From JANQOH01 sp965200095 (GTDB lineage Bacteria > Pseudomonadota > Alphaproteobacteria > UBA7887), in NCBI GenBank assembly GCA_965200095.1, contig OZ241350.1:2108001-2172000 (forward strand): 64,000 nt of DNA, in the 5' to 3' direction. Position numbers and translations under genes: made by a program. The notes below the pieces were generated by a model. That model was not told where the DNA came from. It ran no database searches and saw nothing but the letters and a program-made list of their open reading frames with translations. Of this stretch, positions 25,479 to 34,381 are shown one piece after another; positions within the stretch are counted from its first letter, which is position 1, and every line of letters begins with the position of its first letter.

Positions 25479-27740
25479 TCAGACATCGATGTCGCGGTCC
25501 CGGGCGAAGGCGCGGAGCCGCGGGCGCAGGTCGTCCATGGGGGATTCGCGCAGGCCGTCGAGCATCGCCGCGAGCGGCCGGGCGTCGAGGCTGCGGCACA
25601 TCGCCTTGACCGGGCCGACGCGGCTGGGAGGCATGGACAGGATCCGCACCCCGGCGCCGACCAGCGCCATCGCTTCGAGAGTCAGCCCCGCCGCCTCGCC
25701 GCACACCGACAGCGGCGCGCGCGCCGCCGCGCACGCCTCCACCAGCTGGCGCACCAGAGCGAGCGCCGGCGGCGACAGAAGGCCGTAGCGACGCGCGGTC
25801 GCCGCATTGCCGCGATCGCTGGCGAAGAGGAACTGCAACAGGTCGTTGCTGCCGAGGGAAAGGAAATCGACGCGCTTCAGCAACGCCGGCAACTGCCACA
25901 TCAGCGACGGCACTTCCAGCATCGACCCGACGACGAGCGCGTCGGCGCAAGGGTCGCCGCGCGACAGCGCGCGCCGCCGCTCGCGATGGAGCAGCGCGCG
26001 CGCGGCGTCGAACTCGCCGACGGTGGCGACCATCGGAAACATCACGTGCAGGGCGCGGCCCGCCGCGGCGCGCAACAGCGCGCGCAGCTGACGACGCAAA
26101 ACCGCCGGGCGGTCGAGACCGATGCGGATGGCCCGCCAGCCCATCGCCGGGTTCTCCTCGGCAATGGCGGGAAGGTAGGGCAGACGCTTGTCGCCGCCGA
26201 TATCGAGGGTGCGGAACACCACCCGGCGGTCTCCCGCCGCGTCGAGGATGCGGCGGTAGAGGTCGGTCTGCTCGCCGACTCCGGGGAAGCGCGGCGCGGT
26301 CATGAAGGGGATTTCGGTGCGGCACAAGCCTATTCCCGAAACCCCGAGCTCGTCCAGCCGACCGGAGTCGATCGTCAGGCCGATATTGACCTCCAGCCTC
26401 ACATCGACCCCGTCCCGGGTGCGCGCCGGCAGGTCGCGGAGGGCGCGGTAGCGGTCGCGGCGACGGGCCCGCTCCGCCGCGCGCTCCTCAAGCACGGCGA
26501 TCTCCGAGTCGTCGGGGCGCATGCGCACCTGCCCGTCGCTGCCGTCGACGATGACCGCCTCGCCTTCGCTGAAGCGTCCGAGGGCGCCGCGCACCTTCCC
26601 GACCATGGGGATTTCGAGCGCCCGCGCGACGATCGCCGCATGCGCCGTCGGCGACCCTTCCTCAAGCACCACGGCGCGCAGGCGAGCGGGGTCGTATTCC
26701 ATGATGTCCGCCGCGCCGAGGGTGCGCGCGACGATGACCGCGTCCTCGCCGCCGTCGCCGGCGCCGGGCCGTTCGTGCGCCCCGCCGAGATGGTCGAGCA
26801 GACGGTTGCCGAGTTCTTCCAGGTCGGCGATGCGCTCGCGCAAGTAAGGGTCGGCCGCGGGGTCGACCCGCATGCGCATGTCTTCGTGAACGCGGTACAC
26901 GGCGGCTTCGGCGCTGAGCCCGGAATCGATGGCTTCGCCGATGCGCCGCAGCCAGCCGGAATCGGCGGCGAACATGCGGAAGGTCTCCAGCACGTCGGCG
27001 GGCTCCGCCCCCCGCGAGCGCGCCGCGAGACGGTCGAGCCCCGCGCGCAGGGCGTCGATGGCGTCGGCGAGGCGGGCGCGTTCCGCCGCGGGATCGTCGG
27101 CGACGAGGCGCTCGATGGGCGCGCGCGGGCGGATCAGCCGGACGCGCCCCCAGGCGAGACCGCCGGCGAGAGGCTGGCCCTCGACCAGACCGGGGCCGCC
27201 GGCGCGCCCTTCGGGCGCCAGCCATTCGTCGGGATCGACGAGTTCGCCGCCGGCGATCAGTTCGGCGACCACCATGCCGACGGTCTGGAGCGCCTCCACC
27301 TCCTCCTCGTCGTAGTGGCGCGGCGCGCGGTTCTGAACGACGAGAACCCCGGCGACCCGCCCGTCGCGAAGCACCGGCGCGCCCATGAGGGACTTGTAGT
27401 CGTCCTCGCCGGTTTCGGGGCGGTAGGCGAAGAGCGGGTGCGAACGGGCGTCGGCGAGATTGAGAGGACGCTGGCGCGCAGCGATATGGCCGACCAGCCC
27501 CTCGCCGAGACCGAGCCGGGTCACGTGTACGGCGCCGGGCTTCAGGCCCTCGGACGCGAACAGTTCGAGCAGGTCGCCGGCGCGCATGATGTAGCAGGAG
27601 CACACTTCGGCGACCATGTCGGCGGCGACGAGGCGGACGATACGATCGAGCTTGCTCTGCGCGCTTCCCTGCGCCGCCATGACGTCACGGAGTCGCCGCA
27701 GCAGCCGCCGCGGCCCGCTGACGGCGGCGCCGACGCTCAT
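25479..27740 (-). CDS. ptsP: PEP-protein phosphotransferase PtsP (GAF domain + enzyme I), nitrogen PTS
   Basis: 753 residues. A GAF domain occupies about 20-165. The enzyme I part follows, with the phosphorylated His367 in EEGSPTAHAAIVARA and a PEP-binding barrel (GIGLCRTEIPFM, FRTLDIGGDKRLPYLP, and SVCGEAAG with the active-site Cys). It is the first enzyme of the regulatory PTS-Ntr phosphorelay, phosphorylating NPr from PEP. The start overlaps the stop of the nitronate monooxygenase gene by 4 bases. The order lysC-...-ptsP is widespread in alphaproteobacteria. Confidence 0.94.
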   Translation of the reverse strand: MSVGAAVSGPRRLLRRLRDVMAAQGSAQSKLDRIVRLVAADMVAEVCSCYIMRAGDLLELFASEGLKPGAVHVTRLGLGEGLVGHIAARQRPLNLADARSHPLFAYRPETGEDDYKSLMGAPVLRDGRVAGVLVVQNRAPRHYDEEEVEALQTVGMVVAELIAGGELVDPDEWLAPEGRAGGPGLVEGQPLAGGLAWGRVRLIRPRAPIERLVADDPAAERARLADAIDALRAGLDRLAARSRGAEPADVLETFRMFAADSGWLRRIGEAIDSGLSAEAAVYRVHEDMRMRVDPAADPYLRERIADLEELGNRLLDHLGGAHERPGAGDGGEDAVIVARTLGAADIMEYDPARLRAVVLEEGSPTAHAAIVARALEIPMVGKVRGALGRFSEGEAVIVDGSDGQVRMRPDDSEIAVLEERAAERARRRDRYRALRDLPARTRDGVDVRLEVNIGLTIDSGRLDELGVSGIGLCRTEIPFMTAPRFPGVGEQTDLYRRILDAAGDRRVVFRTLDIGGDKRLPYLPAIAEENPAMGWRAIRIGLDRPAVLRRQLRALLRAAAGRALHVMFPMVATVGEFDAARALLHRERRRALSRGDPCADALVVGSMLEVPSLMWQLPALLKRVDFLSLGSNDLLQFLFASDRGNAATARRYGLLSPPALALVRQLVEACAAARAPLSVCGEAAGLTLEAMALVGAGVRILSMPPSRVGPVKAMCRSLDARPLAAMLDGLRESPMDDLRPRLRAFARDRDIDV

Positions 27741-28780
27741 GCGTCGCGGCGAAGCGCCAGAGCGGCCGCCGCCCGATCGACCAGTGCGGCGACGATTTCG
27801 GCGCAGGTCTCCTCGCTTCGCACCATCCCGACGCTCTGTCCCGCCATCATCGAACCCGACTCGACATCGCCCTCGATCACCGCGAGCCGCAACGCGCCGA
27901 CCCAGAATTTCTCGATGCGCAGCCGCGCCTCGTCGAGAGCGATCTCGCCGGCGTTGTAGCGGTCGATGACCTCGCGCTGACAGGCGGCAAAGCGCCGCGA
28001 TGCGCCGTTGGCGAGGGCGCGGACGGGGATGACCGGGAAACGCGGGTCGAGCTGCACCGAGGCCTGCGCGTCGCGGGCGCTGGCGCGAAGGATGGCCTTC
28101 TTGAAGGCCGGATGGGCTATCGATTCGCGCGCGCATACGAAGCGCGTGCCGAGCTGGGCGCCCGCGGCGCCGAGCTCGAGATAGGCGGCGATGGCTTCGC
28201 CGCGCCCGATGCCGCCCGCCACCAGCACCGGCACTTCGTCGATTTCCGGGAGGATCTCCTGCGCCAGCACGCCGGTGGACACCGGTCCGATATGGCCGCC
28301 GGCCTCCATCCCCTCGACGATCAAGCCGTCGACGCCCATGCGGACGAGCTTGCGCGCCAGCGCAAGCGCCGGGGCGAAGCAGAGAACGCGCGCCCCCGAA
28401 GCCTTGATGCGGCGGATGGACGCCGCGCGCGGCAACCCGCCGGCGAGGACGACATGACTCACCGCATGGTCGGCGCAGACGTCGATCAGGGCGTCGAGTT
28501 CGGGATGCATGGTGATCAGGTTGACGCCGAACGGCGCGTCGGTCAGCGCGCGCGCGCCGGCGATCTCGTCGCCCAGGGCGTCCGGCCCCATCGAGCCGCA
28601 GGCGACGACGCCGAAGCCTCCGGCGTTGGAAACGGCGGCGACGAAGGATCGCTCCGACACCCACGACATTGCGCCGGCCATGATCGCGTGACGGCTGCCG
28701 AGCAGCCGGACGCCGTCGGCCCAGAGCCGCGCCAGCCGCCGATAGCCCGCGGGGGGCGCGGCGCCCGCGTCATTCGGCAT
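27737..28780 (-). CDS. Nitronate monooxygenase (NPD-type FMN enzyme)
   Basis: A 347-residue TIM-barrel flavoprotein. IMAGAMSWVSERSFVAAVSNAGG is the N-terminal FMN-binding start (its parts are IMAGAMSW and SNAGGFG). EGMEAGGHIG carries the conserved Gly-His, and LVAGGIGRGEAIAAYLELGA with GTRFVCARES binds the phosphate. Class enzymes oxidise nitronates, but related members act as enoyl reductases. The ATG at 28780 is preferred to upstream starts because it gives an 11-base overlap with the lysC 3' end. Its place between lysC and ptsP is unusual and probably reflects transcriptional convenience. Confidence 0.87.
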   Translation of the reverse strand: MPNDAGAAPPAGYRRLARLWADGVRLLGSRHAIMAGAMSWVSERSFVAAVSNAGGFGVVACGSMGPDALGDEIAGARALTDAPFGVNLITMHPELDALIDVCADHAVSHVVLAGGLPRAASIRRIKASGARVLCFAPALALARKLVRMGVDGLIVEGMEAGGHIGPVSTGVLAQEILPEIDEVPVLVAGGIGRGEAIAAYLELGAAGAQLGTRFVCARESIAHPAFKKAILRASARDAQASVQLDPRFPVIPVRALANGASRRFAACQREVIDRYNAGEIALDEARLRIEKFWVGALRLAVIEGDVESGSMMAGQSVGMVRSEETCAEIVAALVDRAAAALALRRDA

Positions 28781-29990
28781 CGAGGCCGTAGGCCGTATGC
28801 AGCGACCGCAGCGCGAGTTCGGCATATTCCTCGGCGATAAGCACGCTCACCTTGATCTCCGAGGTCGAGATCGCCTGGATGTTGATCCCCTTTTCCGACA
28901 GCGTGCGGAACATGCGCTGGGCGACGCCGGCGTGGCTGCGCATACCGACGCCGATGACCGAGATCTTCACCACGTCGCGGTCGGCGAGCAGGCGTTCGTA
29001 GCCCAGCCGCGCGCGCGCGGCGCGCAGTGCGGCCACGGCGCGGTCCAGATCGGCCTTGCCGAGAGTGAAGGTGATGTCCGCCCATTTGCCGTCATGGGAC
29101 GAACCCTGGACGATCATGTCGACATTGACGCCGGCCTCGGCCAGGGGGCCGAAAACGCCGGCGGCGACGCCGGGGCTGTCGGCGATGTGCGCCAGGGTGA
29201 TCTTCGCCTCGTCGCGCGAATAGGCGATGCTGCTGACGGCGTCCCGCTCCACGATCTCGTCCTCATCGACCAGGGTCGTGCCCGCGCTTTCGGAGAAGCT
29301 CGACAACACGCGCAGGGTGACCCGGCGCCGCATGGCGATTTCGACGGCCCGGGTCTGCAATACCCGGGCGCCGAGAGACGCCATTTCGAGCATTTCCTCG
29401 TAAGCGATTCTATCGAGCTTGCGCGCCTTCGCAACGATGCGGGGGTCGCCCGTATAGACGCCGTCGACATCGGTATAGATGTCGCAGCGCGCGGCCGCGA
29501 GCGCCGCGGCGAGGGCGACGGCCGAAGCGTCGGAGCCGCCGCGCCCGAGCGTGGTCACCCGCCGGCGCGGGCTTATCCCCTGGAAGCCGGCGACCACCGC
29601 CACCTCGCCCCCGGCCATGCGCCGCGCGATCTCCCCGGTGTCGATGCCTTCGATGCGCGCCCGGCCATGCACCCCGTCGGTGCGGACGGGCAGTTGCCAG
29701 GCAAGCCACGAGCGCGCCGGCACGCCGAGGTCCTGAAGCGCAAGCGCCATCAACCCGGCGCTCACCTGCTCCCCCGCAGCGACGATGGCGTCGTATTCGC
29801 GCGCGTCGTGAAGCCGCGCCATGCCGCGCGTCAGCGTATCGAGCCGGTCGGTTTCGCCGGCCATCGCGGAGACGACCACCGCGATTTCGTCGCCGGCGGC
29901 GACGGCGGCGGCCGCGCGCCGGGCGGCGTTACGGATGCGGTCGCGCCCCTCCAGCGACGTGCCGCCGAACTTCTGTACGATGCGCGCCAC
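28770..29990 (-). CDS. lysC: Aspartate kinase
   Basis: 406 residues catalysing the first step from aspartate to Lys, Met and Thr. KFGGTS (7-12) begins the kinase domain, TLGRGGSDASAVALAAAL is the second signature, and DVDGVYTGDPRIV is the nucleotide-binding part. Two ACT domains follow (ITLAHIADSPGVAAGVFG and ISVIGVGMRSHAGVA), typical of feedback-inhibited enzymes. The GTG at 29990, with GAGGGGGGC upstream, is the natural start, since in-frame codons further up precede the family homology. lysC and ubiG diverge from a shared 140-base promoter region. Confidence 0.95.
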   Translation of the reverse strand: MARIVQKFGGTSLEGRDRIRNAARRAAAAVAAGDEIAVVVSAMAGETDRLDTLTRGMARLHDAREYDAIVAAGEQVSAGLMALALQDLGVPARSWLAWQLPVRTDGVHGRARIEGIDTGEIARRMAGGEVAVVAGFQGISPRRRVTTLGRGGSDASAVALAAALAAARCDIYTDVDGVYTGDPRIVAKARKLDRIAYEEMLEMASLGARVLQTRAVEIAMRRRVTLRVLSSFSESAGTTLVDEDEIVERDAVSSIAYSRDEAKITLAHIADSPGVAAGVFGPLAEAGVNVDMIVQGSSHDGKWADITFTLGKADLDRAVAALRAARARLGYERLLADRDVVKISVIGVGMRSHAGVAQRMFRTLSEKGINIQAISTSEIKVSVLIAEEYAELALRSLHTAYGLDAE

Positions 29991-30131
29991 GCGCCGCCCC
30001 CCTCGCGCGCCCGTCGCGCCGATCCGTCCGCCCCGATATAGCGGTTCGGATTTCCGCGCGGCAAGGCGCACGCGCGCGCGGCCGCCGCGTCGGCTATTGT
30101 GGCGCCGCTGTCTTCACGGCGAGTCGATCGC

Positions 30132-30860
30132 ATGACCCCCACCGCAGACCCCGAAGAGATCGCCCGCTTCGACGCGATGGCGGACGAATGGTGGGACGAA
30201 ACCGGCCCGGCCGCCCCGCTTCACGCGCTCAACCCGGCGCGGATGTCGGCGATTCGCGACGCGGCGGTCGCCCATTTCGGGCGAGAAACCGAGGCCCTGG
30301 CGCCGCTCGCCGGTCTCACCGCTCTCGATATCGGCTGCGGCGGCGGGCTGGCGGCGGAACCGCTCGCGCGCATGGGCGCCCGGGTCGCCGGCGTCGATGC
30401 TTCCGAACGCGCGGTCGACGCGGCGCGCCGCCACGCCCGCGCGGCCGGACTCGACATCGACTATCGCCGGAGCGCGGTCGAGGAGCTCGACGAGACGGCG
30501 TTCGACATCGTTCTGGCGCTGGAAGTCATCGAGCATGTGGACGATGTCGACGCCTTCGTCGCGGCGGCGGCGGCGCGCACCGCCCCCGGCGGCCTGCTGA
30601 TCGCGGCGACTCTGAACCGCACGAAGCGGGCTTTCGCCAGGGCGATCCTCGGCGCCGAATACGCGCTGGGCTGGCTCCCGCGCGGCACGCACCGCTGGTC
30701 GAAATTCGTCCGCCCGGACGAGCTGATCGGCAGTCTGGAAAGGCGCGGGCTGCTCGCTCTCGGCGCGGCCGGTTTCTCGTGGCGCCCGTTCTCGCGGCGC
30801 TGGGCCGTCACCCGCGACCTGTCGGTCAACTACATGGTGTGGGCGGTGCGTCAGCGATAG
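30132..30860 (+). CDS. ubiG: Ubiquinone biosynthesis O-methyltransferase UbiG
   Basis: A 242-residue class I methyltransferase. ARFDAMADEWWDETGP, with the family's W-W-D, and LHALNPARM near the N-terminus are hallmarks of UbiG. LDIGCGGG (65-72) binds AdoMet, EVIEHVDD is motif II, and FVRPDEL with the final FSWRPFSRRW-like stretch fits the C-terminus. It performs both O-methylations in ubiquinone synthesis. The ATG at 30132 is chosen because the homology begins there. The 3' end overlaps the convergent TRAP gene by 10 bases. Confidence 0.94.
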   Translation: MTPTADPEEIARFDAMADEWWDETGPAAPLHALNPARMSAIRDAAVAHFGRETEALAPLAGLTALDIGCGGGLAAEPLARMGARVAGVDASERAVDAARRHARAAGLDIDYRRSAVEELDETAFDIVLALEVIEHVDDVDAFVAAAAARTAPGGLLIAATLNRTKRAFARAILGAEYALGWLPRGTHRWSKFVRPDELIGSLERRGLLALGAAGFSWRPFSRRWAVTRDLSVNYMVWAVRQR

Positions 30861-31894
30861 GGCGCGCCCGCGGCGGCCATGACCCCGTTGTAGCGACGGA
30901 CGATATCCACGACCCGGCGGGCGCGCGGACTCGTCGCCGCAACCTCGTCCCAGAACTTCACGGCCTCTGCCTCCACCGTCGCCCATTCTTCGTCGGGGAT
31001 GGCGGTGAGAGTCATCTTGCCGCCGCCCGTGCGCAGCGCCGCCTCGCCGCCCCAATACCAGTGCTGGCGGTAGTAGTGCGACGAGTCCATCGCCAGGCGC
31101 CACAGTGTCTTGAGACGGTCCGGCAGGGCGTTCCAGCGGTCCTCATTGGCGAAGAAATGGCCGATCCAGGCGCCGGAAACGGCGTTCTCCAGGAAATACC
31201 CCGTCGCTTCGGCCCAGCCGACGGTATAGGCCTCGGTGATGCCGGACCATGCGATGCCGTCGAGCGCGCCGCCGCGCAGGGCGGTCTCGACCTCGCCCCA
31301 CGGCAGCGTAACGGGGACGACGCCGAAGCGGGAGAGAAAGCGCCCGGCGGTGGGGAAGGTGAAGACGCGCTTGCCCCGAAGGTCGGCGAGGCTGCGGACG
31401 GGCTCGCGGGTGGCGAAGTGGCACGGGTCCCAGGCGCCCGCCGAGAGCCATTTCACGCCCGCTTCGGCATAGGCCTCGTCCCAGATTTCTTTCAGGCCGT
31501 ATCGTTCGAACAAGACCGGCACGTCGAGGCTGTATCGCAGCGCGAGGGGGAAATAGCCGCCGAACACGGCGATGTCGGTGGGCGCGCCTATCGAGTCGTC
31601 GTCGGCCTGCACGGCGTCGATTTCGCCGTCGCGCAGGGCCCGGAACAGGTCATCGGTGGGCGCGATTTCGTCCGCCGTGAAGAGTTCGATTTCCATCTCG
31701 CCGTCGGCGGCGCGGTTGAACGCCTCGACGGCGGGGCGAACGACGTGATCGGCGAGCGCCGGGCCGGCATAGGTATGGAGCCGCCAGCGGATGGCGGGCT
31801 GCGCGCGCACGGCCGGCGCGGCGACGGCGGACGCCCCCGCGCCCAGCGCCGCGGCGGCGCCGTGTCCGAGGAACCGGCGTCGGGATGTCGTCAT
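30851..31894 (-). CDS. TRAP transporter substrate-binding protein (DctP family), orphan
   Basis: 347 residues. SRRRFLGHGAAAALGAG followed by an Ala-rich stretch is a twin-arginine signal, so the protein folds before export to the periplasm. The mature part has ADEIAPTDDLFRALRDGEID, VFTFPTAGRFLSRFG and LPWGEVETALRGGALDGI, the last being the conserved DctP hinge region. The ATG at 31894 with GAGGCG upstream starts exactly at the signal. No DctQ or DctM membrane genes are nearby, so the permease must be elsewhere. The ligand is probably an organic acid but unknown. Confidence 0.88.
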   Translation of the reverse strand: MTTSRRRFLGHGAAAALGAGASAVAAPAVRAQPAIRWRLHTYAGPALADHVVRPAVEAFNRAADGEMEIELFTADEIAPTDDLFRALRDGEIDAVQADDDSIGAPTDIAVFGGYFPLALRYSLDVPVLFERYGLKEIWDEAYAEAGVKWLSAGAWDPCHFATREPVRSLADLRGKRVFTFPTAGRFLSRFGVVPVTLPWGEVETALRGGALDGIAWSGITEAYTVGWAEATGYFLENAVSGAWIGHFFANEDRWNALPDRLKTLWRLAMDSSHYYRQHWYWGGEAALRTGGGKMTLTAIPDEEWATVEAEAVKFWDEVAATSPRARRVVDIVRRYNGVMAAAGAPYR

Positions 31895-31980
31895 GTCGCG
31901 CCTCGCGTGTCGTTCGTCGATAAGGGAGGACGCTGCCGTATCCCGAAACGGGCGGCCGCCGCAAGCGGGCATATACGAAC

Positions 31981-32065
31981 GCAGCGATTCTCATTATGGC
32001 GGTGGACGCGCCTTCCCGGGAGCGACAGGTCCGCCGCATCGCTCCAGGCCAAAATGAGAATTGCC
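31981..32065. repeat. 85-bp palindromic element with ATTCTCATTTTGGC arms, copy A
   Basis: GCAGCGATTCTCATTATGGC at the left and GGCCAAAATGAGAATTGCCG at the right form 14-base inverted arms. The interior contains CCCGGGAGCGA. A close relative is at 56623-56704, and a split one flanks the element at 1694-2481. It has no coding capacity, so it is probably a small non-autonomous mobile repeat. Confidence 0.8.
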
Positions 32066-32179
32066 GATACGAACGACGCCACGCGGGCGAATCGCGTGCG
32101 TCGGCACGCCTGCCCGTACATTTTTGTGTAGGATGCCGCAACGCTGGCCCCGGCGCGGCTGTCGCAAAAGGATGTCGCC

Positions 32180-33304
32180 ATGAACGTCGATGAGATCGCG
32201 CCGACGAAGGTATCCAGTCTCGCCTTCGACCTGCGGAATCCGCGGCTCGCCGAGTATGATTTGACGGATGGTGCCACGGAGACCGAGCTGATCGGGGTCC
32301 TGTGGGAAGCGATGGACGTCAGGGAATTGGTCTTGTCCATCGCCGCCAGCGGTTTTTTCCGGCACGAACCCCTCATCGTCGCGCGCGAAGACGGAAAGAA
32401 CGTCGTCATCGAAGGCAACCGCCGTCTCGCGGCGGTCAAACTCCTCCGCGACCCCGGGCTCGCGAAAGAGCTGGCCGTTTCGGTTCCAACCCTCGCGCCG
32501 GCCGAGGCGGCGGCGCTCGAAACTCTCCCCACGGTGCAGGGCACGCGAGAAAGCGCCTGGCGCTATCTCGGCTTCAAACACGTGAACGGCCCCGCCAAAT
32601 GGAGCAGCTACGCCAAGTCCAGATACGTCGCCGAAGTGCATCGCAAATACGGGGTGGGCCTCGACGACATCGCCGGACAGATCGGGGATACTCACAAGAC
32701 TGTCCGGCGGCTTTATCGCAGTCTCATGGTGATCGAGCAGGCGGAACGGATGAATTTGTTCCGGCGAAGCGACCGTGCGCGAAGCCATTTTTCCTTTTCG
32801 CATCTCTACACGGGACTGGACTATCCCGGCATCTCCGGGTTCCTCGACCTGAGCCCCGATCCGGATGAGAAACGAGACCCGGTTCCGCACGAGAGGGAAA
32901 GAGAACTGCGCGATCTGTGTCTCTGGCTATACGGCAGCAAGAAAGAAGAGACGCCTCCTGTCGTGCAGTCGCAGAACCCCCACCTTCGACAGCTCGACGC
33001 CGTCGTCGCCAGCAAGGATGCCGTCTTGGCGCTGCGCGGCGGCGAAGGCCTTGCTATCGCTTATGAAATAAGCCGCTCATCGGCAACGGTTTTCGAAGAG
33101 TCCCTCTATAGAGCGCTGAGGTCCTTGCAGAAGGCGCGGGGCCTGTTGTCCACCGGCTATGACGGTTCGAAGGAATTGCTCAGAACGGCCGAAACAGTGG
33201 CGACCGTCGCCGATGACCTCGCCGAAGAGATGGAGCGCAAGCGAAAAGAGATGGAGGGCAAGCGAAAGAGTCGCAGGGCGAGACGACGCACGGTTGGCGA
33301 ATGA
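32180..33304 (+). CDS. ParB-like nuclease-domain protein, possible defence module component
   Basis: 374 residues. LVLSIAASGFFRHEPLIVA, then VVIEGNRRLAAVKLLRDP with EGNRR at 78-82, is the ParB/Srx-type domain, which binds nucleotide in ParB relatives. A helical middle (YVAEVHRKYGVGLDDIAGQI, THKTVRRLYRSL) resembles the helix-turn-helix that follows it. The C-terminus is a highly charged coil (EEMERKRKEMEGKRK). No ParA partner is present, so chromosome partition is unlikely. The ATG has AAAGGA upstream. The stop overlaps the next gene (ATGA), so the two proteins probably act together. Comparable ParB-like proteins occur in phage-defence and DNA-modification loci, which is an inference here. Confidence 0.72.
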   Translation: MNVDEIAPTKVSSLAFDLRNPRLAEYDLTDGATETELIGVLWEAMDVRELVLSIAASGFFRHEPLIVAREDGKNVVIEGNRRLAAVKLLRDPGLAKELAVSVPTLAPAEAAALETLPTVQGTRESAWRYLGFKHVNGPAKWSSYAKSRYVAEVHRKYGVGLDDIAGQIGDTHKTVRRLYRSLMVIEQAERMNLFRRSDRARSHFSFSHLYTGLDYPGISGFLDLSPDPDEKRDPVPHERERELRDLCLWLYGSKKEETPPVVQSQNPHLRQLDAVVASKDAVLALRGGEGLAIAYEISRSSATVFEESLYRALRSLQKARGLLSTGYDGSKELLRTAETVATVADDLAEEMERKRKEMEGKRKSRRARRRTVGE

Positions 33305-34374
33305 CGTTCAAGTGGCCGGGCGCGCCCTCGCCTCGCGAGCCAGAACACGAACCTGAAGCGGGACATGTCCCGCTTGCGCCCCCGCCCGCGCCGACCGCAT
33401 ATGGCGCGGCCATGACCCACCTCCGCCTGCCCCAACCCTCGCCCCGTGCGCCCGCGCACGAACTCGCCGATTTCGCCGAACTGACGGCTTGGCGCGATGG
33501 AACTGTGTCGCCTGTATCGCTTTCCAGGGTTCTGGGCAGACTCGCCGAAAATGATAATTCAGACGGCGTACCCGAAGACGACGAAGCGGAACCGGCGATC
33601 AACGACGCCTTTGTCGAGTTGGAGCGCCGCCGGGATGCGTGCGGCGGCGCGCGCGCCTATCCGTTCGAAATTTCCGACAATGGCGATACGCTCCGAACCG
33701 TTCCGGGTTGTTGGAACGCGAAGCGCCTCGTCTACCTCTACCTCCTCTTGGCGACCCGGTTGCGCATGGACCGCAACCGTCTCCATGCGGGTCTGGACGG
33801 AACACACCTCTTCGAGCATCTGTCTGCGGCCGTCGCCCGCGGCTATCTGGGCGCGCGCGCCGATAGCCTCGTCTTCGGCACGGCAGCCTGCGGCACCCGC
33901 TTTCGCGACAAGATAGACGGCCTCTGCCGCCGCATCGGAGAAGGTGGAGCCTTCGCGAACCGCCGCGGCGTTTCTTCCCGCCAGCGCGACGGCAAGCTCG
34001 ACGTGGCGGCGTGGAAGTCGTTTTCCGACGGGTTACCGGGGAAGCTCATCGTTTTCGGCCAGTGCAAGACAGGGACCCACTACAGGGACTCCCTTACCCA
34101 ACTCCAGCCGGACAGCTTTTGCGACAAGTGGTTTCGAGAGTCTCCCGTGGTCGATCCGGTGCGCGCATTCTTCGTTTCCGAGTCGTTGCCGCCCGCCGAT
34201 TGGGTAGGCGTCGGCGAGGATGCGGGCTTGATGTTCGACCGATGCCGGATAGTGGACTTTTGCGACGACATCGACGGGGAGACGCGCCAAGACATCGCCG
34301 CGTGGACAAAGGCGGCCGCCGATGCGGTGGGACTCCCCGGAAACAGGCCCGGGTCGCCCGCGCCGCCCGGATAG
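33301..34374 (+). CDS. Unrecognised protein with possible nuclease core, partner of ParB-like protein
   Basis: 357 residues, no family recognised. After a Pro-rich start (about 1-50) the protein is globular. The stretch RDGKLDVAAWKSF (229-241) followed by LIVFGQCKTG (249-258) gives Asp234 and Gln254-x-Lys256, the spacing and strand-turn-strand look of a PD-(D/E)XK-type active site with Gln in the third position. Glu172 (LFEHLSA) could supply the N-terminal acidic residue. Seven cysteines are scattered without pairing. The 4-base overlap with the ParB-like gene indicates a two-component module. Function is unknown; a restriction-type nuclease is the best guess from the motif alone. An internal ATG at residue 38 (MTHLRL) could be the real start. 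Confidence 0.6.
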   Translation: MTFKWPGAPSPREPEHEPEAGHVPLAPPPAPTAYGAAMTHLRLPQPSPRAPAHELADFAELTAWRDGTVSPVSLSRVLGRLAENDNSDGVPEDDEAEPAINDAFVELERRRDACGGARAYPFEISDNGDTLRTVPGCWNAKRLVYLYLLLATRLRMDRNRLHAGLDGTHLFEHLSAAVARGYLGARADSLVFGTAACGTRFRDKIDGLCRRIGEGGAFANRRGVSSRQRDGKLDVAAWKSFSDGLPGKLIVFGQCKTGTHYRDSLTQLQPDSFCDKWFRESPVVDPVRAFFVSESLPPADWVGVGEDAGLMFDRCRIVDFCDDIDGETRQDIAAWTKAAADAVGLPGNRPGSPAPPG

Positions 34375-34381
34375 CGGCGGG

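Noticed and set aside
29991..30131. Lysine riboswitch upstream of lysC
   Set aside because: Only about 140 bases separate lysC and ubiG and no lysine-riboswitch-like helices or conserved loops could be recognised.
32180..33304. Chromosome-partition ParB
   Set aside because: There is no ParA gene and no parS-like GTTTCACGTGAAAC sequence nearby. The EGNRR motif and the overlap with an unknown gene fit a ParB-like accessory protein better.
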